Source: Primulina eburnea (taxonomy: Eukaryota; Streptophyta; Magnoliopsida; Lamiales; Gesneriaceae). From it: 64,000 nt of DNA. The notes under the pieces are model-generated. The model did no database searches, was not told where the DNA came from, and was given only the letters and a program-made list of their open reading frames with translations. The first letter of the stretch is position 1; each line of letters begins with the position of its first letter. This document shows positions 43,203 to 55,580 of the stretch, one piece after another. Location of the stretch: the NCBI RefSeq assembly GCF_022965805.1, contig NW_027331472.1, positions 62,001 through 126,000 of the forward strand, in the 5' to 3' direction. The position numbers and the translations under genes were made by a program.

Positions 43203-44646
43203 TGTAGTAGCCCGAATTTCAAATTGGGTAATTAACGGATTAATGGTGATTAAGAAGGTTTAATGTGTGATTTTGACCGTGGTCATGATCGGACGGACCG
43301 AAGATGGTTCGGTAGCACCGAAGAGTTCGGACGATCTGAAGTGGGTTCGGTGGATCCGATCATGAGGTGTCAAGAGTTGATCGACACGTCAGTTTACATG
43401 CAAGTTCGGATGATCCGAAGTGTAGGTTCGGTGGATCCGATCATGAGGTGTCAAGAGCCGATGGACACGTAGGAGTTCGGACGTTCCGAAGTAGGTTCGG
43501 TGGATCCGAACATAGCCTATAAATAGTGCTCGGATTTCCTCATTTTGCATTGCAAATTCTTGAGTTGTGTCTCATATTTGAGAGGTTTGGAAGGTTTCTA
43601 GGGTTAGTTGTCGGTCGAGCGATAACCAAGAGCTGCCAGGATTGGTAGCGTAGCGACGCCTGAGTTACGAGGCAATCGACATCAAAGGGCTGTCGACGGA
43701 CGAAGGTAAACCCTAAACCTTTGGTATTACTGGTTTTGCTAGTCGAGCATGGTAGTATTGTTCATTGGGTATGCTTTTGATGCGTAGGCTTGTTCTAGAC
43801 CTGATTAGCGGTGTTGCGTAAGGCTAGGCTTGCTGTGATAGAGGTACGAAAGTACTATCCGAGATATCCTGGTCGAGTATACATCCTTATATGTGTTGCA
43901 TGATTATGTGGTGAATTGATATATGTCATATGATGCATGCTATTATGTCACGTTTTATGATGCATGTTGCATTTCATGTTGAGCCGTATCTCCTTCGAGA
44001 TAGCCTTTACTGTTGAGCTGTATCTCTTTCGAGATAAGCTATATCTTGTGGGGCCGCTCAGCCCTGTCTTGTCTTGTGGACGCATGGACACCGAGAGTAC
44101 ACAGTGGCCGACGGGTCCGGAGGGCTTCGGTGATCCGGGACATTTTAGGTCCACGTCTGTTCTTGTAGTGGATGCAGTGACCCAGAGGAGTACCGCGCGG
44201 CACTATCCACTTGGCGCCTCTAGACTGAGCATTTTGAGATCCTTTGTTACTCCTGTTTCTTGACTACCCTGGTATCATATCATAGCATGTGCATTTCATA
44301 TAGGCTTGTATACTCATGCTTTTGTACTGGGCGTTCTTATCGCTCACGTCCTCGGTTTTGTTTATCTTGGACACCCCATTCCCACGGGGCAGGCCTCAGG
44401 TTGGATGGCTCAGGAGGAGGAGGAGGAGGACGTTGAGTAGCCGGTGGAGTTATTTATTCAGTACTCTTTGATTCGATATGGTTGTACCGTATACTTTCTT
44501 TTCATTCTGAGTTGTTATGGATTTTCGATGGAGTTGTATAACTATCATTTGTTGACCTTTTCCGCTATTATCTCTGATTGTTATTAATTAAGTTAATTGC
44601 ATGCTTAGTTCTTGATTAGTAGGTGATTCTGGAACGGGTCACTACA
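43203..44646 (+). repeat. Tekay element 3' LTR
   Basis: 1444 bp, almost identical to the 5' LTR; followed by GACTG. Confidence 0.96.
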
Positions 44647-44651
44647 GACTG

Positions 44652-45299
44652 GGTCAGTCTGTCATTCCTAACTCAATCAATACTCAATTTCGAAAGAAAT
44701 TTAGTAACTTCATCACGATATCCCTGGAAATGTAATCTCATTTCCATTCAGGAACCGACAAGTTACATAACCAATCTCTTGGTTTATTTTCTTTCTATCT
44801 TTATCTGTCTGTAGTTCAGACATTTCAGTCCAAACTCTGCCATATCTAATCTCATCTGTTTCTATCAAAACATTTTCTGCTATTAGGATGCTTACTAAAT
44901 CAAGTATTGCACCTTTATGACAATCTATGTCATTTCACCTTCGAAATATCGGGCATAAACAAATCAGTTATTAACATACAATACAGTATTACTTACCTGA
45001 TATTCTGATCGACACTCTGTTCTGACTATCGATATTAAGTTCGAAACATTCTAATCAACTTTTTAAACTGCTAATATTTCAAAATCAGCTCTGATTCGGA
45101 CGATACAATATAATCTCCATTGTCTACAATCTGTCTCAACACGTATTCAGAATGATATCAATATTCAATTAGATTCAAAACATGCTAAACTCATAAACCG
45201 CAACTGTCTGGCACTGATGTCAACCTCAGCTGACTAATCACGGTTTAACTCTATTAAAATCAACTGATGTATCATCTTCAGATATAAAATCCCTGAACA
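44652..45299 (-). other. Decayed pol sequence of the gag-only element, no readable domain
   Basis: By position this should be RT and RNase H of the outer element, but I could not recognise any motif on either strand; frames are short and AT-rich. Confidence 0.4.
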
Positions 45300-45915
45300 C
45301 AATCTGTCTCAATCAGGATTCACCATTTCAACAGTTCCTAATGTCAGTTCAAGGCTAAAATCAATCTCTCTGATTGGAATCAAATTTGAAGTCTTATCTG
45401 GGGAAAACGTTAATAACTTTCTTATCATTGGTAAATCAACCAATGATAGACTCAACTTCAGTAAATCAACTGGTACATAAGGATTCACTCTGCTCCTCTC
45501 TGTAATAATCGAGTCATAGTTAGTACGAATATCAAAGGAATTCTTAGTCTAGAATTCTTATCGTACAATATTCATCTCTTGGTCATCTCAGGTCTGATTC
45601 TCACCATCTTCTGGAACTAATCTAAGGTAGCTCTGTACTTGGTCAGCACATCAATATCAGTAATGCAGTCCCAACATCAGAGAACATTAGTACAATACAA
45701 GTTACCACACGATCTAACTCAATCTCATTCTCATTCTACTGTAGTATACAAGATCTAACAGAAATCGCTGATACAAGATCTTTTCCCCAAAAGAAAAGAA
45801 ACAAATACTACAGTACATAGGGACTCAACAGATAATGCATGCATCAATGAAATCTCTCAGAAATAGAAGTATGTGAAGCACCGGTATCCCTCAATACACA
45901 TGCAGGAAAATCAAA
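45300..45915 (-). pseudogene. Protease and early RT remnant of the gag-only element
   Basis: Just after gag and in another frame, the minus strand reads FPACVLRDTGASHTSISERF with the DTG protease site, then a stop. Further on LTKYRAT, QKMVRIRPEM and, near 45360, IREIDFSLELTLGT mark the linker between protease and RT. Stops and frame changes occur every few dozen codons. The contrast with the open gag next door and the young LTRs is notable. Confidence 0.7.
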
Positions 45916-45919
45916 CAAA

Positions 45920-47029
45920 TCAGTTACCTGCAACATCATCATCTGGTGCTTCCTGAGCCTGCTCCTCGGTCAAAGCAAATACTCTGGCCTGCTGTCTAGG
46001 AGGTTGGCCAACTGTCTGGCTTCCTCCTGGCCTCTGCTGTGACTGAGATGGTGCTGGCTGGAATGAAGGAACAGCAGCTGATCGTCTACTTCCCTGTGCC
46101 GCTGATCCAGATGATTCGGCTACCTGGAATCTTTGGGAACCCCTCTGTGGACACACTCTAGAAAAATGTCCCTGTTGTTTGCAGAAGTGGCAGCTACCAA
46201 GTACTCCTTGGCATTGTTCAGTGGAATGTCTCCCTCCACAATTTCCGCAGTAAGCCCCGGTATAACTCTGCTGAGAACTACTGGAGCTAGAAGAACTGCC
46301 GCCAGACTTCTTAAACTGCTTTCCTCTAGCCTTCAGAAAATCTTTCCTTCCACCACTACTACTGCCACTCTCGAATCGGGGAGGGGGTTGCGGTGGTCTC
46401 GACACTGGAGGAACAAATTCAGCTCCTCTCTGCCTTATCAGGCCCGCTTCAGCGCCCTTTGCTCTATTCATGGCATCAGCAAAGTTATTCGGTCTTCCTG
46501 TGTTCACCAATGTAAATATATCGGGGTTCAGGCCATTGATGAATTGATCGGCAACGGCTTCGTCATTTCCAGCCACATGTGGACCAAACTTCAACAAGGT
46601 AGAGAACTTGGTCACATATTCTTCAATGTTCAGTTGACCCTGTCTCAAATTGGCAAACTCCGCCCCCTTGTCCTTTCTGTACGATATTGGGAAGAATCTC
46701 TGATAAAACTCAGTTTTAAATGCATTCCAAGTAATAATCGTATCTCGTTGCTCCAAGGCCCTTTTCATTGTAATCCACCAGCTTTGTGCAACATCCAGCA
46801 ACTGATGCCCAATCAATTTAATCCGGCGCTCATCACTGTACTCCAGTGAATCAAACAGCAACTCAATGCTACCTAACCAACTCTCACACTCGACTGATGT
46901 CTCAGTACCCGTCAGAGTGGGTGGTTTGAATGACTGAAACCTCTTCAGCAAGGTTTCCATTGGAGTCGGTGTTACATCCATTGGAGGATTCGATGTACTA
47001 TCCTGTTCTGGAATTCGTGTAGGAGGCAT
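45920..47029 (-). CDS. Ty3/gypsy gag protein, intact
   Basis: 369 residues from the ATG at 47029 (MPPTRIPEQDSTSNPPMD). Residues 40-190 form the retrotransposon gag domain with ESWLGSIELLF, AQSWWITMKR and QGQLNIEEYVTKF. A proline-rich and serine-rich linker follows. Two zinc knuckles come next: CGNCGGRHSTEQC (261-273, spacing CX2CX3HX4C) and CHFCKQQGHFSRVC (280-293, CX2CX4HX4C). A glutamine-rich tail ends VFALTEEQAQEAPDDDVAGN. The stop comes just where a gag-pol fusion would run into protease. Gag forms the particle and binds the RNA. Because it is open while pol is destroyed, the element may depend on enzymes from a related autonomous copy. Confidence 0.9.
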   Translation of the reverse strand: MPPTRIPEQDSTSNPPMDVTPTPMETLLKRFQSFKPPTLTGTETSVECESWLGSIELLFDSLEYSDERRIKLIGHQLLDVAQSWWITMKRALEQRDTIITWNAFKTEFYQRFFPISYRKDKGAEFANLRQGQLNIEEYVTKFSTLLKFGPHVAGNDEAVADQFINGLNPDIFTLVNTGRPNNFADAMNRAKGAEAGLIRQRGAEFVPPVSRPPQPPPRFESGSSSGGRKDFLKARGKQFKKSGGSSSSSSSSQQSYTGAYCGNCGGRHSTEQCQGVLGSCHFCKQQGHFSRVCPQRGSQRFQVAESSGSAAQGSRRSAAVPSFQPAPSQSQQRPGGSQTVGQPPRQQARVFALTEEQAQEAPDDDVAGN

Positions 47030-47295
47030 ATCTGAAACTCAAAAGGATTAGTAATCCAATCCAACACATCTGTTTCAATTCAGTCTCTCCTCCGATCATC
47101 TTACTGCTGATCGAGAATCAGTTCAGATTCGTTCCCAATAATACATATTACAAAATCAAATCAGATAAGTCAAGTAACATGTATTATATAAAGCAGTAAA
47201 GAATGCTAGCAATCATAAGCAAGGAAAGAAACACATTCTACCCCGCTCACTAGCTTCTATCTCAATCTCAAGAATCTAAAGTTCTAGTACCTATG

Positions 47296-47307
47296 GCTCT
47301 GATACCA
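47296..47307 (-). other. Gag-only element primer-binding site
   Basis: The minus strand reads TGGTATCAGAGC, five bases inside the 5' LTR. Confidence 0.9.
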
Positions 47308-47312
47308 CCTGT

Positions 47313-49471
47313 TGTGGGGACCCGGACGCTAATCATGATCTTAATCATCATTGGGACTAATTAATCAATTATAAAACAGAGTCTAAATTTTTTTTTAAAA
47401 TACAAAGCGGAAACGTAATGTAATTTACTCAAATTACATATTAAACATGAACATATATACATCTCAGTATAGAAGTACAAGTCCTGTACCACATACATTT
47501 AATCAACTAAGGTTTAACAACTAATATCAAGTGTCCAACCCTATGTTGCTTCGAAGCCCGGATCTCCACGCTATCTAATCTTCTCTCATCCTCTTCTTGA
47601 CCCTGATCCAGCCCCACCTGTTGTCATGCACACATACAAAACAAGACAACAGCCGGATAACTCCGGTGAGATATAAATATCCCAGTATAAACAATGTATA
47701 AATGCAATCATATAAAAGCATATACGAAAGCATATAAGAAATATTCATAGCATGTATCAAATCAGAAACATAAATCAATCTCAGGCATTCAATAATCATG
47801 AATGATATAACAATGTAAATCAACATGTCGTATTAGACTCAACTCATCCGACGCGTCGTCCCAGACTCGACTCCACTGACGCGTCGTCTCAGACTCGACT
47901 CAACTCTAACCTAGGGATCCCGATGTCTGGATATATGTAATTATATCGAATCTCAGTCGATAGGAATGAATCAATCCCTAAACGGCATCGATATAATTAA
48001 TATCTCCAGTGTCTGTGCGAATCATCCGCAGAATTGACGACTCAGTCAATAACCCGACGAATCAGCCGGTAATTAGGCGAATCAGCCAATAATCAGACAA
48101 CTCAGCCTGTAATTAAGCGAATCAGCTTAAGTTTAGACGAATCAGTCAATCACCAGACGAATCAGCCGGTGACTAGGCGAATCAGCCTATAATAAGACGA
48201 ATCAGTCAATAACCCGACGAATCAACCGGTGACTAGGCGAATCAGCCTATGACTCAACGACTCAGTAATCAATACATACAGTCAGTATCTAAGCAAATCA
48301 ATCAATGACTAGCGAATCAGCAGTCATTACATGCAGTGGCTATAAATCAATAGACAACAAACATCAATCTCATCAATTACAAGAATCAATGTAATAAACT
48401 AAGTATGTGATTTAGGGAAACTCGAGTCAAACCTTCCTCGAGTTGTGCAATCCCAACACAACATTAATTTATACCTTTCTTTCTGATACCCTGGCTCTGT
48501 CGAAGTCTAGAACCCAAGGCCTGTCAATAACTCAATCTGACAATAACGATATTGAGGATACGGTATCAATACACCACTCAATTAATACTGGATATAATCA
48601 GAATTCAATCAAATTATGTTTCAACAACATAACATCATAATTTCAATATATCCAGCACTACCATATCAGTCAGATATCAATCCCCACACCTCATAATCCA
48701 TAATACTTCAATTCTGATATCAATTCTCAATCAACTCAACTCTAAAAATCATAACAATTTCATATGGTATCTTTTCCTCAGTCCGTTTCGATTATACGAT
48801 GTATAATATGACAAGAACATCATATATGAATCATATCAGATTCTGACAATACCATAATTTAAACTCATATCAAAACGTAGCAAAAATTACGTCCAGTTGT
48901 AGCCTACGTCGATAGGAACACAGTACTGCAGTCGGATTCAAAATCGGGCGGACGGATTTCTCACAAAAGGCGTAAGGATTTTCTATGCCAAAGCTTCGAC
49001 CCTTTCTCTGAATTTTTGAGGAAAGGAACGAGCAATTCTTACATATATATATCAAAATTGCATGCAAGAAATGTGTCTCATTTCCCATACTGCACGTCAC
49101 ACCGCGGGTGCGCTCCATCTTGTACCGCGGGTGCGCTCATGCTTCGGCATTCTTATCCATTCTGAAATTGCACGACCGCGGGTGCGGTACATGTAGAGAC
49201 CGCGGGTGCGGTCATGTCACCGCGGGTGCGGTAAAGCTTGCACCGCGGGTGCGGTCACCCTTCGATAAAACTGACCAAGTTTCTGTCCATGCACCGCGGG
49301 TGCGGTACATGCAAGGCCGCGGGTGCGGTGTTGCTTCGGCAACACACTCTGAAATTCAAAATAAATGGCCACACATTATCTTAAATCGTGTCTCAGTTGG
49401 CCCTTTCATAATCACGTTAAATTATAAATCAATAATCCTTGATTAACAGTGATAATTTCTCGGGCATTTCA
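47313..49471 (-). repeat. 5' LTR of the gag-only gypsy element
   Basis: 2159 bp matching 34095-36255. The 20 bp array lies at 48018-48277 and the dyad array at 49101-49329. The first dyad keeps CCGCGGG where the left LTR has CCGTGGG, a CpG-to-TpG change. Confidence 0.95.
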
Positions 49472-49505
49472 AAAGCTGTAGGTACGGAGCTTGAGCGCCA
49501 AAGGG
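49472..49505 (-). repeat. Orphan LTR-like fragment, right part
   Basis: Continuation of 33816-34094 on the other side of the inserted element. It contains GGCGCTCAAGC, and at about 49500 it abuts the RT of Sirevirus 2 right after VYVERP, where copia RT should continue PPGF. Confidence 0.4.
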
Positions 49506-51570
49506 TCGTTCAACATACACTTGTTCGTGTAACTGACCATTCAAAAATGCACTTTTTACATCCATTTGATAGATCTTGAAGTTCTTGAATGATGCATAGG
49601 CAAGGAACATTCTGATTGCTTCCAGTCTTGAAACTGGTGCATATGTTTCATCATAGTCAATTCCTTTTTCTTGCCTATATCCTTGTGCTACCAATCTTAC
49701 TTTGTTGCGTGCAACTGAACCATCTTCTTTCAGTTTATTTCTGAATACCCATTTTGTACCTATAATTGTTTTGCAAACTTGTCTAGGAACTAAGTCCCCG
49801 ACATTGTTATGGGTAAACAGATTTAGCTCCTCTTGCATAGCATTTATCCAGTTAGGATCAGCAAGGGCCTCATCAGTTTTCTTTGATTCCAGTTGTGAGA
49901 CAAAAGCAGAATGAATGAACAAATTAAGCATTTGGTTTCTTGTTCTTACCGGGTCAGATGGATTACCTATCACCAATTCTGGTGGATGTTATTTCTTTCA
50001 TCTGAGTTCAGTGTTTGTTGCTTCCATATCAGCAACTGCTTCTATTGGCAACTGAATGTTTTCAGTTTCAGTTGGAGCTGTATCAGTTGGTAATTGAATA
50101 TCATGTGGTTGCTCCACCAACTGATTATCAGGAGCAGGTTCCTGTTCAACTGTATGATCTAGTATCTCTGGTTCAGGTGTTTGAAGGATATTTTTGTTGA
50201 TATGATTTTCTTTTTCACTTTCATCCTCAAAACTGATCTCTGTAAATCGATCAACTAGCTCAACTGGATCAGCTGGCTTATCAATTATTACAGTTTCATC
50301 AAAAACAACATGGATAGATTCTTCAACATTTAAAGAATTTTTATTGAAAACTCTATATGGTTTCCTAACTGAAAAATATCCAAGAAATATTCCCTCTGCA
50401 GATTTAGCATCAAATGTTTTTAAATTATTTTTACCATTATCAAGAATAAAACATCTGCAGCCAAATATCTTGAAATAAGAAACCACACCTTTTCTTCCAT
50501 GCCAGATCTCATATGGTGTATTCACATGATTCTTATTAATCATTGATATGTTCTGAGTATAACACGTAGTGTTTACTGCTTCAGCCCAAAATCTTTGAGA
50601 AATACCAGAATCAGCAAGCCTTGTTTTAGCAGCTTCTTTAAGGGTCCGATTTCTTCTCTCAGCAACACCATTTGCTGAGGTGTTCTAGCCGCTGAGAGCT
50701 CATGCTTGATTCTAGTATTTTCTAAAAACGTTGAAAGATTTTGATTGATGAATTCAGTCCCTCTGTCAGACCTTATTATATTAATCCCAACTGATTTTTC
50801 ATTTGAAAGTCTTTTGAAGAGCTTAATCAGTTGTGCAGCAGTTTGGTCTTTTGAGAAAAATTACCCAAGTAAATCTTGAAAAATCATCCACAACTACTAG
50901 GGTGTATTTCATTCCCCCAAACTCATGACTAGCATTGGACCAAAAAGATCCATGTGCAACAGTTCTAAGCATCGGAAAGATGATTTACAACCTCGGTTTT
51001 TGAATGAAGATCTACTTGTTTTCCAAACTGACATGCTGAACAAATTTTGTTTTTTGAAAAATCTATTTTGGGCAAACCAGTTACAAGATCGCGGTTACTC
51101 AGATAGACAATAGATTTAAAATTTAAGTGGTTCAATCTCTTATGCCATAACCTGTGTTTGGAAGATCTAGAAGTAATAAAACAAACTGGTGCATAAGGTT
51201 GTTTGGTCCAACTGACTTTGTAAGTATTACCACAATGATTTCCAGTTAGGATGACCTCATCAGTTGAGTCTCTAACTGAACACGTGTGTCTGTCAAACTG
51301 AACTGAGAAATTATTGTCGCATAACTGACTGATTCTTATCAAGTTATACTTCTAATTCTCCATTAGCAAAACATCTTTAATTGTAAAGTTACCATGGATA
51401 AGCTTACCCTTACCCACAGTTTTACCTTTGGAGTTGTCTCCAAAACTGATGTTTGGTACAATATATTTGATTACTTGAGATAGCAAACTTGCATCTCCTG
51501 TCATATGTCGTGAACAACCATTGTCTAGATACCAAGTTGATTCTTTTCTTGTAACTGTTACCTGCAATCA
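49505..51570 (-). pseudogene. Sirevirus 2 pol: protease, integrase, partial RT
   Basis: In minus-strand order: STWYLDNGCSRHMTG near 51560, with the protease D-S-G changed to D-N-G; the pre-integrase region WHKRLNHLNFKS and CSACQFGKQ (51140-51010); and integrase core pieces with frame breaks. From 50543 the integrase tail reads NTPYEIWHGRKGVVSYFKIF. From 49976 RT has [26 protein letters not shown] and [20 protein letters not shown] before it is cut off. Breaks lie near 51350, 50900, 50680 and 49990. Confidence 0.85.
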
Positions 51571-51789
51571 CACACAATATATAATTTTGGTACCCATATT
51601 CATTTGGGTCCTAAACTGATTAGTCCTTTAGGAACCCAGACTTGAATCAGTTCCAAATGTTTTTTCTCAAATTTTTGGCAATATGTGTGTGATGTGAGGA
51701 TGAGATAGTATGATTTGTATCCTTTTTCATCTGGTTATTCTTTGATATCGTTTCTGAACTGGTTTACAGTTGTAGTAATTGTAATAGCC

Positions 51790-54700
51790 ATTCCTTTAGT
51801 ACTGATTTTTGTGACTGGGTCGTTAATGTTACCAATTTCTTGTATCAGTTGGACTGTCAGAGCTATATCCAATACCATGCCATTTGCCTTTGTTCTTACT
51901 TTCAATCAATTGAACAACTGGTTTACTAGGTTCTGAAAATTCATTTACTATGGTTGATTTTATAAAGGTAATGTACTTTCCTTTGCTTTTATTCAACTTT
52001 GGTTGAGCATAACTTGCAGAATTTTCAACAAGACTTTTAAAAACTAAACCAGTTTTATCATCAACTGATTTTTGAGAATTCTGCATTTCGGTTAATGCAA
52101 CTGAAGACTTGTTCCAAGCTTGAATCAGTTCAGTATGTTTTGAAATTTCTGTTTTTAACTGACATATCAAAGCTTGATTTTCAATCATTTCAGCTTTTTT
52201 CTGTGCAATCTCCCTTTTCAGACTCAACAGTTCAATTTACTCATCTGTTTCTGTCTTGTTGTCATTGGGATCAGTTTGCTCAGTTCTGACCTTCTATAAT
52301 GATCGAGCAAGTTTGTGATACTCATTTACCATGTCATGCAAGGTGGTAATGAGTTCCTCACGAGTGAAATCAGTAGAGCTGAAGTCAAACATCTATTCAC
52401 TTGCAGACTCCAGTTCAGCATCATCTGCCATTATGCACTTGACTTCGTCTTCATCATCACTTGAACTGCTTGGGCTTTCTGGTTCTGACTCATCACTGTC
52501 AGTTTCAGCCAACTTTGATTTGATCTCTTCAGCCAAAAGCACTTCATGTTTCTTTTTGAATGATTTCTTGTCATCCTTGGTCCTTATTTTGTGCTCAAAG
52601 TGCTTCTTTCCCTTATCAGTTGATACTCGACTGTCCTTCTTGGGTTTAGGACATGCTGCTATGAAATGAACAGATTTGCCACAGTTGTAGTAAACATAGG
52701 ATTCTTCTTTGGATTGGTTATTCTGATATTACTTATGGAAGTTTCCTTGATTGCTCCTCATGAATCTTCCAAATTTCTTGATGAACAATGACATAACTGT
52801 TGGATCTGGTTTTCTACACGCCCAAACGCAGCGGAAGTTTTAAAATTTTTATTTTATTTTGAAAAACAAAATAATTATGCTTTGGACGCACGTATGATTT
52901 AACAAAACATACATAGGATGTTTAGAAAATTATACCTTTTGTGAATAAATCACTGGACTCCAACTAATCCGGTATAAACGGATTAGCTCTTGTTGATTCC
53001 CACGAACTTTCTTCGATGAAATCCTCCTATCAAGTCCACGACTAGATAGTATGTTCTCTTCCAATTTGCACTAGAAAATATGGAAGATTTTTGTGTAGGA
53101 GAGAAAATAATTGAGAGACGGCACAATTTTTCTTTTTCAAAACAAGTGGCCGATTTCTTGTGTTTGATTGAGTGGAGGCTCACGAGAATTGTAGTGGGGG
53201 GTGGCTAGGTTTAGTTTGTTATTTATATTTAAATTAAACCCTAATTACTTAATTAACATTAACGGGCTTGATTTAATTAATTAGACTAGTCCAACTAGTT
53301 TAATTAATTTTAATCAAAGTCCATTAAAACTTTAATTATTTAATATGTTGGACTTGTACCCCTACAAGCCCATTAAACATATTATCCACCATATTTAATT
53401 TATTAATTAATTAACTCAACTTTTGAGCTTAATAAATTAAATACATTATAAATTTAACATTTGAATTTATTATTTAAATTATAAATTCAACTCTTTGAAT
53501 TTTTATCACCTCCAAAATTTAATATTTAATAAACCCAACATTTGAGTTTAATAAATTAAATTCTCAAATTTTATAAATTAAACTACTTGAATTTATTCTC
53601 TCAAAATTTAATTATCATAAATTCAACTCCTTGAATTTACTATATAATATAAATTCAACTTTTGAATTTATTCTCTCAAAGGGAACAAACAATCCAGTAC
53701 TTGTGTGACCCTCAATGGTTCATGGATACAGCTAGCCGTGGGTTCACAACTCTTTGTGATTCAGGACATAATCCTTTATTCAGGCTTACCCTAGTTAGCC
53801 CCATTCTTTTCATCAACACCTTGATCAAGAATGTCAGAACTCATTTCTGATTGCACCCATCGGATCATGGTAAGAGCGTCTAGTAGCATCGCCCCATGAT
53901 CCCCTAGGTATGACTGATAGTGCCTGCAAGAACCAGTCGATTATGATTAACGTACAGTACGGTCCCTTCATCTCATATATCCCGATCGAATCTGCAACTA
54001 TTGGTTCATCGAGGGTTGCATAATAATTCGATAACTATGTGATAACTATAATAGTGGCATCGCGTGTACTATTTGAGAACTCCTTCTCTAACGTACATCT
54101 CATACTCTGGCCAGAGATTCCATGCACTATTATTTCATTAGATCACATAGGATATCCACACCCGTAGGTGAGGTGTGAATCCCCGACTACAATGCACTGG
54201 CTCCTATATGTGTCGCAACTGTACCCAACATCGCCACCTGATGACTCTCCTGGAGCCGGTAAACGAGTCAAAGCACAGCCCTAGCATATAGAGCCTCAGT
54301 GTTGTCCCGGCTCGTAAGGACTAATGGTGTACGATCATAACCACGGACTTATCCTCTCGATGAATGATAACCACTTGGAAAGTCCGAGGGAGGGTTGTTC
54401 GGTATAATCATCATATGACTACCCATCTGCATGTTTGGACATCTCTATGCCCTTACCAAGAAATGCAGTACAAAACATCACAGATGCTAGTCTCAAGCTC
54501 AAGCGACCTTTATCCATGTTTTAGGTAGCTGAATCGACTAGGAACGAATTTAGATTATACAGTATTTACAAACGAGTTTCAACATCGAATTACGATTCAT
54601 TTGTATTAAAGTATAATCAAGGTCTTTATCTATGTTTGATAACATGGGTATACATATAAAGAAATAACAAACCATGAAATAATGAATTATATTAAAATAA

Positions 54701-55521
54701 AGATTGTTATTTACAACTGAGTCAATAAAATCCCTAGTCAACAGTTGACTTGCAGGGCATCTACTCTAACAATAACATCATTGCTCAGTTGATCAGCAGA
54801 TTTGTCAGCTGAACCAGTTGGTTCCAGTCTGACAGCAGTTAAAGCAGTTGTGGCAGTTGGCACAGAAGACTCTCCTTCTCTAGTTTGTAGTTCAAACTCA
54901 TAATCTTTTAGATCAGCAAACAAGTATGAAGTTCGATATTATTAAGATCCTTTGACTCTCTCATTGCCATGGTCTTGACATCCCACTCTTTGGGAAGATC
55001 TCTGATCACTTTCAGTGCCACTTCTTTGTTTGAATACACCTTTTCAAGTGCATTTAGTTCATTGACAACACCACTGATCCTTTCATCATAATCATGCATG
55101 GATGCACCAGATTTCATCTTTTTGTTGTCAAAACAGCAACTGATAGCTTGTTCTCTTTTGTTTGCTCGTTTCCTTCACACAGCTGGATCATTTTTTCTTG
55201 TATTTCTTTGCCAGATTTGCACATTTTGATTTTGCTGAAAGTGACTTTATCCAGCATTTTGTATAAGATAGCCTTAGCAACATTGTCTAGGTTGGCTTTC
55301 CTTTTGCCCTCAGTTGTCCATTCCTCTCTGGGTTTTTCTATGCGATGAGGTGCTCCATCAGTAATGGCAACTGCAGTGTTTGCTTTAAAAATTTTCATAT
55401 GACCATCAGTGATGACACACCACATGTCGTCATTTTGTGAAGCTAAGTGAACCTGCATTCTGATTTTCCAGTCGTCAAAATCTTCTCTGGAAAACATTGG
55501 TATTTTGTTTAATGAAGACAT
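51790..55521 (-). pseudogene. Sirevirus 2 gag, broken and interrupted by a solo LTR
   Basis: Starts at an ATG at 55521 (MSSLNKIPMFSREDFDDWK) and follows the gag of Sirevirus 1 closely, with TMAMRESKDLNNIELH. A frame change occurs near 55130 and another near 54925. The solo LTR at 52798-54771 splits it before MSLFIKKFGRFMRSNQGNF. The zinc knuckle reads YYNCGKSVHFIAAC, so its first cysteine is lost. After an acidic serine-rich stretch, a helical region (LKREIAQKKAEMIENQALIC) repeats the coiled coil seen in Sirevirus 1. Confidence 0.85.
52798..54771. mobile_element. Solo LTR of another retrotransposon family
   Basis: 1974 bp starting TGTTGGATCTGG and ending CTCTAACA, with target duplication ATAAC at 52793-52797 and 54772-54776. 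No coding domain lies inside. About the first 900 bp are very AT-rich, the remainder mixed. On the minus strand it would start TGTTAGAGTAGATG. No other copy occurs in the window, so family and orientation are open. Confidence 0.8.
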
Positions 55522-55566
55522 GTTGATCAGTTTGTAAAAAAGAATATTCTGAGACAAGATTCAACT

Positions 55567-55578
55567 GCTCTGATACCA
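55567..55578 (-). other. Sirevirus 2 primer-binding site
   Basis: The minus strand reads TGGTATCAGAGC, two bases inside the LTR. Confidence 0.88.
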
Positions 55579-55580
55579 CT

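Larger units (their letters stand above)
37088..44646 (+). mobile_element. Tekay-type chromovirus (Ty3/gypsy), nearly intact, nested
   Basis: 7559 bp with LTRs at 37088-38534 and 43203-44646 and target duplication GACTG at 37083-37087 and 44647-44651. Primer site, gag, protease, RT, RNase H, integrase, C-terminal chromodomain and purine tract are all present. About eight substitutions and one 3 bp indel separate the LTRs (near 0.55%), making it the youngest gypsy element here. It lies inside the ruined pol of the 34-49 kb element in the opposite orientation. Confidence 0.96.
34095..49471 (-). mobile_element. Ty3/gypsy element with gag but ruined pol, hosting a nested element
   Basis: Long LTRs at 34095-36255 and 47313-49471, target duplication AAAGC at 34090-34094 and 49472-49476, a primer site next to the right LTR and a purine tract AAGAGGGGGAGAAA next to the left one. 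Without the nested element (37088-44646) the body is only about 3.5 kb, too short for a full pol. Gag is intact, while pol is reduced to a protease/RT start and an integrase C-terminus. By hand count the LTRs differ by roughly 1.3%. The gag type and LTR resemblance to the element at 61601 place it near the Tekay chromoviruses. Confidence 0.93.

Noticed and set aside
46133..46849. 238-residue plus-strand frame over the intact gag
   Set aside because: Antisense shadow of the gag gene at 45920-47029; the gag strand has clear zinc knuckles and domain motifs.
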